This document shows, in pieces, positions 48,373 to 58,461 of a DNA stretch of 64,000 bases. Below the pieces are notes generated by a model. It did no database searches. It was not told the origin of the DNA and saw nothing but the letters and a program-made list of their open reading frames with translations. Location of the stretch: assembly GCA_016218105.1 (NCBI GenBank), contig JACRET010000001.1:1-64000 (forward strand), read 5' to 3'. This stretch comes from Deltaproteobacteria bacterium. Its GTDB lineage: Bacteria; Desulfobacterota; GWC2-55-46. The first letter of the stretch is position 1; each line of letters opens with the position of its first letter. Both the position numbers and the translations under genes were made by a program.

Positions 48373-50622
48373 TCATTTCAGTATCTCGTTCAATGCGCCG
48401 CCTTTGGCCGTACCCTTGAATTTATCGGAAAGGTTCTTAAGCACCGCCTTGTATTCAGGCTTCGTCTCAATCGCCTTGCCGTAATAATAAGCGCCCTCGT
48501 CAAGCCCCCCCGTCTCAAAGAGCGAATTGCCTATGTAGTAATATATGTCCCCCAGTTCCTTCGGATCGTCTATGGCGAACGCGGCCCGTTTGAGGTACGT
48601 GACCGCAGGCTCGAAATCCGATGTGTCGAAGTACGACATGCCCAGCGCCTGATAGGCAAACGGGTCTGATTCATCGTCAGCCATGATGACGTATTTATTA
48701 AGATTGCATATCGCCTCTTTATGGTCCTTCATATCACGGCTTACAAGGCCGAGCGCGAGGTAGGAGTTTTTGTAGGACTTGTCGCACTTGATAGACGACC
48801 AGAAGGCATCTATGGATTCCTTCTGTCTCTTAAGCTTCCCAAGGACAACGCCCATGTCATAATAGGTATCCGCGCTCTTGATGACCGAAAGCGCCTTCTT
48901 AAACTCCGTTACCGCTTCTTCCATATACTCCCCTCCTAGCATGCTGTCAACCAGCCCGAGGAGCCTGTGGGGCCTGGCGAACGGCTCGCCGCCCGAATCG
49001 GAGATGAACCTCTTAAGCTCGGCCCTTATGGACTTAAGCCCTTCCCTGTCCTCCGGGAGCTTGTATTTAGGGTCATCAGAGCAGGCGTTAAAGGCCATAC
49101 CGTGCCTCCCTATGGCTTCCCTATGGCTTTCGGTATTCTTTAAAAAAAGTATGGAGATGTCATCGAAGCTTACGGCCTTCCATTCCGGGCTCAGGTGTAA
49201 ATTCTTGCAGAAGGGGCTGTCCAGCTTTATCAGCGCCATGTCGATGGACAGCTCGGCTACGAGCCTGTCCCATCTTGCCGGGTTGTTTACGAGCCTCGAT
49301 TGCCAGAAAAAATAAGGCGAATAGACCGTCGGCGTCCTTCCGTCTATATAGACCTTCGCCTCGGGATACTCGTATATAAGGTACCCTCCGAAGATGTACT
49401 CATTATAGATATTGCCCTTTATCCCTTCTTTTTTCATGAAGGCCACCGTGCCTTCGGGGTATTGGCCTTTCTCAAGCCCAAGCCCCAGGCTGCCGCCTAT
49501 AAAGGCCTTTCCGAAATCAAAGATCATAACGAACGCCAAAAACAGGCTTATGAGCACCGGTAGTAAAAGATGCGGCTTTTTTCCCCTCGACTTCAGATAA
49601 TCGTTTATATTGAGCGCCAGCACAGGCCCGGCAAAATATGCGAACAAGGCTATCCATCTCACGTGCGAGATTGCCATATACAGCCCTGCCGCCACGAGGA
49701 ATATCGACCTTGCCTTAAGAGACCTGTAGTTGATTATGAGGGCTATTACGGTAGCGATTATCAGCAGCTCAAAGGCGAAGTGATCGAGCGGAAAAGGATA
49801 CAGATAGAAAAAAAGCTCTTTTAGGCCGGGTTTTGTCCACTCGCCGATATGCTTTATGGCGTCCGCATTGTCCACGCCGTGATGTATGAAAGGGAAGATG
49901 ACCAGCTTGGGGCCGTAGGGGTTGATAAGGGAGACCGCCGGCAAGGCGACGGCCGCGCCTATCATGCTTTTGAGCTTCCCGGAGAGGTCGCCCTTCAAGC
50001 CCTGCCTCCGTATCGTATCAATCACCTCGCCTGCCGCGTAAGCCCCGGCTATAAATATACCGAGTATCGCGCTTGAATGCACGTTGACCCATATCACCTG
50101 CAAGGGCAAAAGCGCCAGCAGATATAAAAGCTTACCCTTACGCTCATAAAGCGTGAATAAAAGGAGATACAGGGATACGAAAAAATACTCAAAGAGATGG
50201 GGGCGTATAAAAAGCCTGGTATGCGAGCATACGAAGACAAGGTAGAGTATCGGGATTACAAGCCAGATATCCCCTGCTGTATGCCTTAGATTGCGGTAAA
50301 GGAAGATGAATGTGAATGTGACGAGTATTACCTGAAGTATGAAAAGGCCCTGCCACCCTCCGAGCCAGGTGAAGAAAAAATAAGTCAATACCTGAAAGCC
50401 CCAGGTAAAATCAACCCAGGGTTTTCCGCCGAAGGTGTATGAGAACGGGTCGGTAAAGGGTACCTTGAGGTTGGATGTGATCCATTCGCCGCTTTTAAGG
50501 GCCCAGAATATGTCCGTGTCCCAGTGCTGTTTCTGGTATGAGACAAGGATTATAAGGATGCCGAGTACCGCGAACAGGATCGCTGCCAGTACCCTGGTGA
50601 TGCGGCTACTCGGGGATTTCAT
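48373..50622 (-). CDS. Large polytopic GT-C-like membrane protein with C-terminal TPRs
   Basis: Many TM segments then TPR repeats (YLALGLVSRDMKDHKEAICNLNKY). Confidence 0.8.
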   Translation of the reverse strand: MKSPSSRITRVLAAILFAVLGILIILVSYQKQHWDTDIFWALKSGEWITSNLKVPFTDPFSYTFGGKPWVDFTWGFQVLTYFFFTWLGGWQGLFILQVILVTFTFIFLYRNLRHTAGDIWLVIPILYLVFVCSHTRLFIRPHLFEYFFVSLYLLLFTLYERKGKLLYLLALLPLQVIWVNVHSSAILGIFIAGAYAAGEVIDTIRRQGLKGDLSGKLKSMIGAAVALPAVSLINPYGPKLVIFPFIHHGVDNADAIKHIGEWTKPGLKELFFYLYPFPLDHFAFELLIIATVIALIINYRSLKARSIFLVAAGLYMAISHVRWIALFAYFAGPVLALNINDYLKSRGKKPHLLLPVLISLFLAFVMIFDFGKAFIGGSLGLGLEKGQYPEGTVAFMKKEGIKGNIYNEYIFGGYLIYEYPEAKVYIDGRTPTVYSPYFFWQSRLVNNPARWDRLVAELSIDMALIKLDSPFCKNLHLSPEWKAVSFDDISILFLKNTESHREAIGRHGMAFNACSDDPKYKLPEDREGLKSIRAELKRFISDSGGEPFARPHRLLGLVDSMLGGEYMEEAVTEFKKALSVIKSADTYYDMGVVLGKLKRQKESIDAFWSSIKCDKSYKNSYLALGLVSRDMKDHKEAICNLNKYVIMADDESDPFAYQALGMSYFDTSDFEPAVTYLKRAAFAIDDPKELGDIYYYIGNSLFETGGLDEGAYYYGKAIETKPEYKAVLKNLSDKFKGTAKGGALNEILK

Positions 50623-52006
50623 ATTTGCTAAGTTTGTACCTCATCGATCTGAAGGACAGGCCGAGAAGCTCAGCCGCCCTCTTTTTTACGCCACCTGACT
50701 TCTTGAGAGCATCTATTATAATAGCCTTTTCAAATTCTTCAATAGTCTTTTCAAGGTCTACGCCTCCGGAAGGAACAGGCACGCCAATACCGGGGTTCGC
50801 GAGGTTCGCCGCGCCGTGGACGGTTTCCGCCCGCTCCCTTAGATACGATGGAAGGCTCTCCGTGGTGATGATATCCGTGGTTTCAAGCGCCACCGCCCGC
50901 TCCATTATATTTTCAAGCTCGCGGACGTTGCCCGAATAATCGTATTCAACAAGGCATTTGAGCGCCCCTTCCGAAAGCCTTTTTATATTTTTGCCGTGCT
51001 CCAGGCTGAACTTCTCCAAAAAATATCTTGATAGCGCCGGAATATCTTCCTTCCGCTCCCTTAAAGGGGGCAGGCCTATCCTTATCACGTTGAGCCTGTA
51101 GAAGAGGTCCTCCCTGAACCTTCCGGCCTTGACCTCGGCCTCAAGGTCTTTGTTTGACGCGGCTATAAGCCTTATGTCCACGGAGATATCGGCTGTGGCT
51201 CCGACCCTCCTGAAATTCCTCTCCTGAATAAAACGAAGGAGTTTTACCTGGAGGTGAAGCGGCAGCTCAGTCAATTCATCGAGAAAAAGCGTCCCTCCGT
51301 CCGCCTGCTCCGCCAGCCCCTCTTTGTTCGCGACAGCGCCGGTAAAGGCCCCCTTCTGGTGGCCGAAAAGCTCGCTCTCAAGGAGGTTTTCAGGTATGGC
51401 GCCGCAGTTTATCGCGACGAACGGCTTGTCCTTCCTGTCGCTCTCCAAGTGTATCGCCCTGGCGACCAGCTCCTTGCCCGTGCCGCTTTCTCCTGTAACG
51501 AAAACATTGGTCTTGGTCTTCGCGATACTCATTATGAAACTGTATATCTCGGCCATCCTGGGACTCGTGCCCACAATATTGGAGAAACCGTATTTTGTCT
51601 TAAGGTCTTTTTTAAGAAGCCTGTTCTCAAGCTCAAGGCTCCTAAGCTTAAGCGCCTTCTTTATGTTGAGCTTTATTTCATCTATGTTAAAGGGCTTTGT
51701 AAAGTAATCGTAAGCGCCCGCCTTCATCGCCTCTATCGCGGTCTCAACCGACGCGTAAGCAGTTATCATTATGACGAGCGTGTCAGGATCAAGCTCTTTT
51801 AAAGCCTTTAGGAAATCCACCCCCCCCATGCCAGGCATCCTGATATCGCTTATTACAAGGTCAACAGGGTTGTCCCTGCAGAAGTCGAGCGCCGCCTTCG
51901 CGCTGTCCATTCCCCTGGCGCCGTAGCCTTCCTTGCGGAGCATTATTTCGAGGAACTCCCGCATGTCCCTTTCGTCATCGACTATGAGTATATTTACTTT
52001 TGCCAT
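50606..52006 (-). CDS. pilR: Sigma-54-dependent response regulator PilR
   Basis: REC-AAA+([21 protein letters not shown])-HTH; between pilS and the pilus locus. Confidence 0.92.
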   Translation of the reverse strand: MAKVNILIVDDERDMREFLEIMLRKEGYGARGMDSAKAALDFCRDNPVDLVISDIRMPGMGGVDFLKALKELDPDTLVIMITAYASVETAIEAMKAGAYDYFTKPFNIDEIKLNIKKALKLRSLELENRLLKKDLKTKYGFSNIVGTSPRMAEIYSFIMSIAKTKTNVFVTGESGTGKELVARAIHLESDRKDKPFVAINCGAIPENLLESELFGHQKGAFTGAVANKEGLAEQADGGTLFLDELTELPLHLQVKLLRFIQERNFRRVGATADISVDIRLIAASNKDLEAEVKAGRFREDLFYRLNVIRIGLPPLRERKEDIPALSRYFLEKFSLEHGKNIKRLSEGALKCLVEYDYSGNVRELENIMERAVALETTDIITTESLPSYLRERAETVHGAANLANPGIGVPVPSGGVDLEKTIEEFEKAIIIDALKKSGGVKKRAAELLGLSFRSMRYKLSKYEIPE

Positions 52007-52012
52007 CCCGTT

Positions 52013-53677
52013 TTAGCCTATAACCCTTTCCCTTTCGACCGGCAAGGCGATCCTGAAAGCAGTGCCTTGCCCCAGAACGCTTTTGACCTCTATGCTGCCG
52101 CTGTGGCTCTCTATTATCCTGTGCACCATCGCAAGCCCGAGACCCGTGCCGAAGTCCTTTGTGGAAAAGAACGGATCGAATATCCTGTTCAAGTCCTCCG
52201 GCCTGATCCCCTTGCCTGTGTCAATCACTTCTATCAATGCGAAGGAAGCTTCATCCCCGCCTCCCCCGCCGGGCCTCCCCCATCCAAGGCTGGCGGAGAC
52301 ATTCAAAACTCCCCCCCCTTCCATGGCGTGGGCCGCGTTAAGGAACAGGTTCCAGAATACCTGCCCCAATTGTCTCGCGTCACCCTTGAGCATCAGCCTT
52401 TCCACGACGCCGCTTTTTATGTCGATTGAAGCGGCTTCGGGGGAGTTCCTGAAAATCCTTATCGTCTCGTCTATCACTGAGCTCAGATCGATCAATTCCC
52501 TTTTCTCCTTCGCGGGTTTCGCGAAAAGGAGATAGTCGGTGATAAGGAGATTAAGACGGTCAGTCTCGCGCAAGACTATATCCATGAGCTTAAGGTCCTC
52601 TCCGCTCAAATCCAGTTCCTCCTTAAGAAGCTGGATAGAGCCGCTTATGGAAGCGAGCGGATTTCTTATCTCGTGGGCTATGCCTATGGATATCTCACCA
52701 AGGGCCTTTAATTTTTCATCCCTTCTGAGCTGCTCTTCCATGGCCTTTAGCCGGGTCAGGTTCTGGAATATTATTATATTCGAGGCGTCCCCGCCCTGCC
52801 CCTCCGAGATGGAAAAGCCGAGGTATACCTCTTCCCCGTCTTTCCTCCTGAACCTCTTCTCGATCCTGATGCCGCTGAGATCCTTCCTGTTGCCGTCCAG
52901 CATCCCGGGGAATATCTCGTTAACGTCCCTGTAATAAACCTCCTTCAGCGTATACCCGGTTACAAGCTCCGCCTCTCTGTTGAAGGAGGTGATGCGAAGC
53001 CTCTCGTCAAGCGTCATTATGCCGCTTGTGATATTCTCAACGATATGCCTGTTTAACTGCTCCAGCGCCTCAAAGTCTATCTCCTTTTCTTCAAGCTCCC
53101 TCTCCACCCTGGCTGCCTTCTCGGCAAGATAGCCGGTGAGATAAGCGACGGTAAAGAATGCGAGTATGTTCGTAGCTACGGTGGTAAATACGTCCTCCCA
53201 CCTCTGGACAGGCATCGAATGTATCACTTTAAACCTGGCGGGCAGCATCCTGTAAAAATCCATGTCTATCAGTATGCCGTACGAGATGCTTGAAAAAGAA
53301 GCGGCGAAAAGCCCGCCCCGCTTGCTTAAAAGTATCGCGGCGCCGATGACGGAAAGCGGATAAAGCGTCTGGAGGTAGCTCTCCGTTCCGCCGGTGATGT
53401 AGACAATTACGGTGATGAGGATTATGTCTATCGCTACCTGGAGATATGTAAAGAGGCGTAAATTAGCTATCCTCTTGATGGCAAGCGAGTAGATGATCGT
53501 GAGGAAACCGGTCGTGACGACTATCCCATAGAGGGGGTAGAAGTTCAGTCTGGTGAGTGAATATTCCTTTATCTGGAACCAGGTGGTTATGCCGAGGAAT
53601 GCAAGCGCAAGCACAACCCTTAAGACCATCATGGCCAGGAGTTTCTGCCTAAGCGCCTGTGGATTTGTTACAAACAT
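52013..53677 (-). CDS. pilS: Sensor histidine kinase PilS
   Basis: N-terminal TMs, PAS, GIAHEIRNPLASISGSIQLL, FDPFFSTKDFGTGLGLAMV. Confidence 0.92.
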   Translation of the reverse strand: MFVTNPQALRQKLLAMMVLRVVLALAFLGITTWFQIKEYSLTRLNFYPLYGIVVTTGFLTIIYSLAIKRIANLRLFTYLQVAIDIILITVIVYITGGTESYLQTLYPLSVIGAAILLSKRGGLFAASFSSISYGILIDMDFYRMLPARFKVIHSMPVQRWEDVFTTVATNILAFFTVAYLTGYLAEKAARVERELEEKEIDFEALEQLNRHIVENITSGIMTLDERLRITSFNREAELVTGYTLKEVYYRDVNEIFPGMLDGNRKDLSGIRIEKRFRRKDGEEVYLGFSISEGQGGDASNIIIFQNLTRLKAMEEQLRRDEKLKALGEISIGIAHEIRNPLASISGSIQLLKEELDLSGEDLKLMDIVLRETDRLNLLITDYLLFAKPAKEKRELIDLSSVIDETIRIFRNSPEAASIDIKSGVVERLMLKGDARQLGQVFWNLFLNAAHAMEGGGVLNVSASLGWGRPGGGGGDEASFALIEVIDTGKGIRPEDLNRIFDPFFSTKDFGTGLGLAMVHRIIESHSGSIEVKSVLGQGTAFRIALPVERERVIG

Positions 53678-53682
53678 TTTCT

Positions 53683-54906
53683 TTAGCCCGCCGCGGCCCC
53701 CGCGATCTGGAATATCGGAAGATACAGAGCTATAACCAGTCCGCCGACGACTATGCCGAGGAACGCCATAAGAAGCGGCTCGATAAGAGAGGTCAGCGCG
53801 TCCACCGCCGCGTCAACTTCCTCTTCATAAAAATCAGCTATCTTCGTGAGCATCGCGTCGAGCGCCCCTGTCTGTTCGCCGACGGCTATCATCTGTGTGA
53901 CCATCCCAGGGAAAACCTTTGTTTCCATAAGCGGGTCGGCCAGCGTTTTACCCTGGCTCAAGCTCGTGCGGGCCTTCATAATGGCTTCTTCTATTATTAC
54001 GTTCCCCGAAGTTTTGGAGACTATCTCAAGCCCCTCAAGGATTGGCACGCCGCTGGACAACATCGTGCCGAGCGTGCGCGTGAACCTCGCAACCGCCGAC
54101 TTCCTGACCAGATCGCCCGCCACAGGCGCCTTCAGGATAAGGGCGTCCATTATTCTCCTGCCCTTTGGCACCTTATAGAACCTGTTGATGGCGATACCCG
54201 TGCCGACCAACCCTGCTATTATAAAATGCCAGTAGCTCTGAAGCGCCTTGCTTAGATTGACTACCAGCTGGGTCGGCGCAGGCAGCGCCTGGCCGAACCC
54301 CGCGAACATACTCTCGAATATGGGAACAACCCATAGGAGGAGTCCCGCGACTACCAGGCACGCTATTATGATAACCGCGCTCGGATAGGTCATCGCGCCT
54401 TTTATCTTACCTTTGAGTTTTTCTGATTTTTCTAGAAAACCAGAGAGCCTGTTCAAGATCGTGTCGAGTATGCCGCCTATTTCTCCGGCGGCGATGAGGT
54501 TTACGTACAGTTGGTCAAATACCTTCGGGTGCTTGCGCAGCGCGTCGGCAAAGGTGGAGCCGCCTTCGACCGAGCCCTTTACATCCATAAGCACCTTTTT
54601 GAATTCAACGTTATCCTGCTGGCTGGCGAGTATATCGAGACATTGCACGAGCGGGAGACCCGCGTCGATCATCGTGGCAAACTGGCGGCTGAAGACGACA
54701 AGGTCTTTTGTCTTTATTCTTGTACCGAGCCCTGGGATCTGAATGCTGCTTAGAGATGAAAGGCCGCCTTTTTTCTGGCTTATAGAGGCCGGCACTATCT
54801 GCTGCCTCCGGAGAGCCGCCGTAGCCTGGGCCAGGTTAGCGGCCTGAAGCTCGCCTTTCTTCATTTCACCGCTGACGGTCTTGCCTGTATACGCGAATGT
54901 CGGCAT
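53683..54906 (-). CDS. pilC: Type IV pilus inner-membrane platform protein PilC
   Basis: FSRQFATMIDAGLPLVQCLDIL; GTMLSSGVPILEGLEIV; C-terminal TM. Confidence 0.96.
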   Translation of the reverse strand: MPTFAYTGKTVSGEMKKGELQAANLAQATAALRRQQIVPASISQKKGGLSSLSSIQIPGLGTRIKTKDLVVFSRQFATMIDAGLPLVQCLDILASQQDNVEFKKVLMDVKGSVEGGSTFADALRKHPKVFDQLYVNLIAAGEIGGILDTILNRLSGFLEKSEKLKGKIKGAMTYPSAVIIIACLVVAGLLLWVVPIFESMFAGFGQALPAPTQLVVNLSKALQSYWHFIIAGLVGTGIAINRFYKVPKGRRIMDALILKAPVAGDLVRKSAVARFTRTLGTMLSSGVPILEGLEIVSKTSGNVIIEEAIMKARTSLSQGKTLADPLMETKVFPGMVTQMIAVGEQTGALDAMLTKIADFYEEEVDAAVDALTSLIEPLLMAFLGIVVGGLVIALYLPIFQIAGAAAG

Positions 54907-54909
54907 CGC

Positions 54910-56031
54910 CTAGCTCCTGCCTGTGGGCGGCCCGCTTCTTAAGACGCCGGCGTTTATCATCATCTGCCGGAGCTCATCGGGCTCCGAGCTTCTGCCGAGC
55001 GCCTCTTCAAGGGTTATAAGCCGCCTGGAGTAAAGGTTCATGAAGCTCTGATTCATCGTCTGCATCCCGAACTTTGATTGCCCGACCTGCATCTGAGAGT
55101 ATATCTGGTGCACCTTGTCTTCCCTGATAAGGTTGCGTATCGCGGCGTTCGGGATCATTATCTCCATCGACACGACCCTGCCTTTTCCGTCGGCCCTGGG
55201 TATCAGGAGCTGGGAAAGAACGGCCTCAAGGACGAATGAAAGCTCCGCCCTTACCTGCGGCTGCTGATGGGAAGGGAAGACGTCTATGACCCTATTTATG
55301 GTCTGTACGCATGAATTAGTGTGAAGCGTGGCGAAACAAAGATGCCCTGTCTCGGCTATGGTCAGCGCCGTCTCGATAGTTTCCATATCCCTAAGCTCTC
55401 CGAGGAGAACAACGTCAGGGTCCTGCCGGAGCACATATTTGAGGGCTTTTTTAAAGGCGTGCGTGTCGTAGCCGACCTCCCTCTGGTTTACAAGCGCCGT
55501 CTTTGAGTTATGCAGATATTCAATCGGGTCTTCTACCGTTATAATATGCTCGGCGCGATCTGTGTTTATCTTGTCTATCATGGAAGCCAGCGTCGTTGAT
55601 TTACCGCTCCCCGTAGGCCCTGTAACAAGGACGAGCCCTCTTGGCTTCTTGCATAACTCCTCGATTATCGGGGGCAGCCCCAATTCCTGGAACGATTTGA
55701 TCTTGAAGGGGATCGTCCTGAATACGCCCGCCACAGTTCCTCTCTGGACGAACAGATTGCCCCTGAAGCGGCTTAAGCCCTTTATTCCAAACGAAAAGTC
55801 AAGCTCGTTCTCCTCTTCGAACTTGTGTTTCTGAACATCGGCAAGGATACTGTAACAGAGCTGTTTTGATTCGACCCCCGTAAGTTGAGGGGCGTTTATG
55901 GGAGAAAGCTTGCCGTGTATCCTTATCCTCGGCGCCGAGCCGGCCGCGACATGCAGATCGCTTCCGCCCTGATCCACCATTATCCTCAGGAGTTCCTGCA
56001 GATTTAATTTTGAACCGCCTTCAGTTCCCAC
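54910..56031 (-). CDS. pilT: Twitching motility ATPase PilT
   Basis: GLVLVTGPTGSGKSTTLASMID, GELRDMETIETALTIAETGHLCFATLHTN. Confidence 0.96.
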   Translation of the reverse strand: MGTEGGSKLNLQELLRIMVDQGGSDLHVAAGSAPRIRIHGKLSPINAPQLTGVESKQLCYSILADVQKHKFEEENELDFSFGIKGLSRFRGNLFVQRGTVAGVFRTIPFKIKSFQELGLPPIIEELCKKPRGLVLVTGPTGSGKSTTLASMIDKINTDRAEHIITVEDPIEYLHNSKTALVNQREVGYDTHAFKKALKYVLRQDPDVVLLGELRDMETIETALTIAETGHLCFATLHTNSCVQTINRVIDVFPSHQQPQVRAELSFVLEAVLSQLLIPRADGKGRVVSMEIMIPNAAIRNLIREDKVHQIYSQMQVGQSKFGMQTMNQSFMNLYSRRLITLEEALGRSSEPDELRQMMINAGVLRSGPPTGRS

Positions 56032-56055
56032 TTATCCTCCGATGCACGGATACCG

Positions 56056-56082
56056 CCTGATATATTATATTAAATTATCAGG
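56056..56082. promoter_or_regulatory. AT-rich palindrome upstream of pilT
   Basis: CCTGATATATTATATTAAATTATCAGG, arms CCTGATA/TATCAGG. Confidence 0.45.
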
Positions 56083-56147
56083 CAAATAATTGTAATGACA
56101 AAAGTTACAGGATGAATGCGCCGCCATATCCATTAAAAACCAGGGTT

Positions 56148-57845
56148 TCAGTCCGCCATTGTCACCCTTAAGACCTCTTCTATCGTGGTGACCCCTTCGC
56201 CGACCTTGGTTATCCCGCTCATCCTGAGTGACTTCATCCCGTCTTTTATGGACGCCCTTTTTATTTCGGCTGTCGAGGCGCCGTTTAAAACAAGTTCTTT
56301 AATGGTTTCGGTAAACGGCATTACCTCGTAAAGGGCTATCCTGCCCTTGTAGCCCGTGCCGCCGCACACCGCGCAGCCGCTCCCCTTGCAGACATCCATC
56401 TTTTGAGCTTCCGATTGAGGCACTCCGAGGTCGATCAACACCTTCTCCGTTATCGGCATCTTTACCTTGCAGTCCTTGCATATCTTGCGCGCGAGCCTCT
56501 GCGCTAGTATCAGGTTGCAGGATGAAGAGACGAGGAACGGCTCTATGCCCATGTTCAGCAGCCTGTTTACCGTAGACGGGGCGTCATTGGTGTGGAGGGT
56601 TGAAAGTACCATATGGCCTGTCAGGGCGGCCTTTATCGCTATTTCGGCAGTCTCGTAGTCCCTTATCTCCCCGACCATTATGATATCGGGGTCCTGTCTT
56701 AGAAAACTCCTCAGGGAAGCGGCGAAATTCAGCCCTATATCCTCATGCATCTGTACCTGATTGATGCCCATGAGGTTAAATTCGACCGGGTCTTCCGCGG
56801 TCGAGATGTTCTCGCTTATCTTATTCAGTTCCGACAGGGCGGAGTAAAGCGTCGTCGTCTTGCCGCTGCCTGTCGGCCCCGTGACAAGGACTATCCCCCA
56901 CGGCTTATGTATGGCGTTCATGAAGTCCTTAAGCGCCTTTTCCTCGAACCCGAGTTTCGTCATGTCGAGCTGAAGGTTGCTCTTGTCCAGGAGCCTTAGG
57001 ACGACCTTCTCGCCGAAGAGCGTAGGCAGTACGGAGACCCTGTAATCCATCTCCTTGTTCTTGGAGAGCTTAAGCTTTATACGGCCGTCCTGAGGCAGCC
57101 TCCTCTCGGCGATATCGAGCTGGCTCATGATCTTTATCCTCGATACTATCGCGTTCTTAAGCTTCATCGGGGGCTTCATCACTTCCATCAAAATACCGTC
57201 TATCCTGTACCTTACGCGGAAGTGCTTTTCATACGGCTCTATATGAATATCGCTGGCGCCCTTCTTTATCGCGTCAGTAAGGATCAGGTTCACGAGCTTT
57301 ACGACCGGCGCGTCTTCGACGGCTTTTTTAAGGTCAGTGAGGTCAACCTCCTCCTCGTCCTTTATGATCTCCATCTCACCTTCGTCAAATTCGGTGAGCA
57401 CGCCCTCAAGCCCCATCTCAGGGCTCTCATAGAGCTTCTCGATAGAGGTTTTTATAGCCGCGTCGGATGCCACAAGAGGCTCGACATTGTAGCCTGTTAA
57501 GAATTTAATGTCGTCTATGGCGAATATATTCGAGGGGTCGGCCATTGCTACGACCAGGGTAGAGCCTGTCCTGCTTATGGGTACTACCTGGTATTTTTGA
57601 GCGACATCTTCTGGGATGAGCTTGATGATCTCGTGGTCTATTTCCTGGGCCGAAAGGTCTATCGTAGGAATGCCGTATTGGCGGCTTAAAAATGCGGTTA
57701 AGTCTTTTTCGGTGATAAAGCCGAGCTTTGTAAGATTATACCCGAGCCTGCCACCGCTTTTTTTCTGCTCTTCGATGGCTTTCTTAAGCTGTTCAGGTGA
57801 AATTAACTTTTCTCTAAGTAAAAGCTCGCCTATCCTGTCGGTCAT
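56148..57845 (-). CDS. pilB: Type IV pilus assembly ATPase PilB
   Basis: GIVLVTGPTGSGKTTTLYSALSELN, QDPDIIMVGEIRDYETAEIAIKAALTGHMVLSTLHTNDAP, CxxC zinc motif. Confidence 0.96.
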   Translation of the reverse strand: MTDRIGELLLREKLISPEQLKKAIEEQKKSGGRLGYNLTKLGFITEKDLTAFLSRQYGIPTIDLSAQEIDHEIIKLIPEDVAQKYQVVPISRTGSTLVVAMADPSNIFAIDDIKFLTGYNVEPLVASDAAIKTSIEKLYESPEMGLEGVLTEFDEGEMEIIKDEEEVDLTDLKKAVEDAPVVKLVNLILTDAIKKGASDIHIEPYEKHFRVRYRIDGILMEVMKPPMKLKNAIVSRIKIMSQLDIAERRLPQDGRIKLKLSKNKEMDYRVSVLPTLFGEKVVLRLLDKSNLQLDMTKLGFEEKALKDFMNAIHKPWGIVLVTGPTGSGKTTTLYSALSELNKISENISTAEDPVEFNLMGINQVQMHEDIGLNFAASLRSFLRQDPDIIMVGEIRDYETAEIAIKAALTGHMVLSTLHTNDAPSTVNRLLNMGIEPFLVSSSCNLILAQRLARKICKDCKVKMPITEKVLIDLGVPQSEAQKMDVCKGSGCAVCGGTGYKGRIALYEVMPFTETIKELVLNGASTAEIKRASIKDGMKSLRMSGITKVGEGVTTIEEVLRVTMAD

Positions 57846-57864
57846 CAGTAATCCGCTTTTGAGG

Positions 57865-57879
57865 TGACAAAAATTGTCC
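57865..57879. promoter_or_regulatory. Operator-like palindrome upstream of pilB
   Basis: TGACAAAAATTGTCC; reverse complement GGACAATTTTTGTCA matches the pilA sites at 14 of 15 positions. Confidence 0.65.
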
Positions 57880-57884
57880 TTCTT

Positions 57885-57913
57885 ATATTATTAAAATTAA
57901 CTTTTTATGTCAA
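57885..57913 (-). promoter_or_regulatory. Sigma-70 promoter of pilB
   Basis: TTGACA (57908-57913), 17 bp, TAATAT (57885-57890). Confidence 0.75.
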
Positions 57914-57988
57914 GGTATTTAGGCCGGTCACCGGGGGAGTATCCTGGCAAGTTAAGTATCTGATAAAATTAATTATTTAAGGCAACCG

Positions 57989-58369
57989 TCAAGAGTATCT
58001 CTGGGCTGTGGTTATGATCTCCTCCGCGAAAAAGGGTTTCCTTAAAAACTCGTCTATCATGCCCTCCTTTATTCCCTGGTATATGGCGGTGTCGGCATCC
58101 TTGAAGTACCCTGTAAAGAGCACAACCTTTGAAACAGGGCTTATCTCCTTTATTTTCCTGAAGGTCTCAAGACCATTCATCCCAGGCATCACCATATCCA
58201 TAAAGACCAGAGAATACCGTGATTTCAGTACCTCTTCGAGGGCATCTTTTCCGCTTGTCACGTAAAATGCCTTAAATCCCGCGCCTTTAAGGATCTCTGA
58301 CATCCCGAGGCCGACTGATTCCTCATCATCGACTATCAATATGTTTTTTGGTTCCTTTTCCCCTGACAT
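57989..58369 (-). CDS. Stand-alone receiver-domain response regulator
   Basis: [32 protein letters not shown]; no output domain. Confidence 0.92.
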   Translation of the reverse strand: MSGEKEPKNILIVDDEESVGLGMSEILKGAGFKAFYVTSGKDALEEVLKSRYSLVFMDMVMPGMNGLETFRKIKEISPVSKVVLFTGYFKDADTAIYQGIKEGMIDEFLRKPFFAEEIITTAQRYS

Positions 58370-58461
58370 ATGGCCAACCCCCTTATTTTATCGGCAGGTT
58401 TCATGAAAGCTTAAAGATCTTAACCGGCTGTAGATTGAAGCTATGCGCTCGCGATGCGTAT

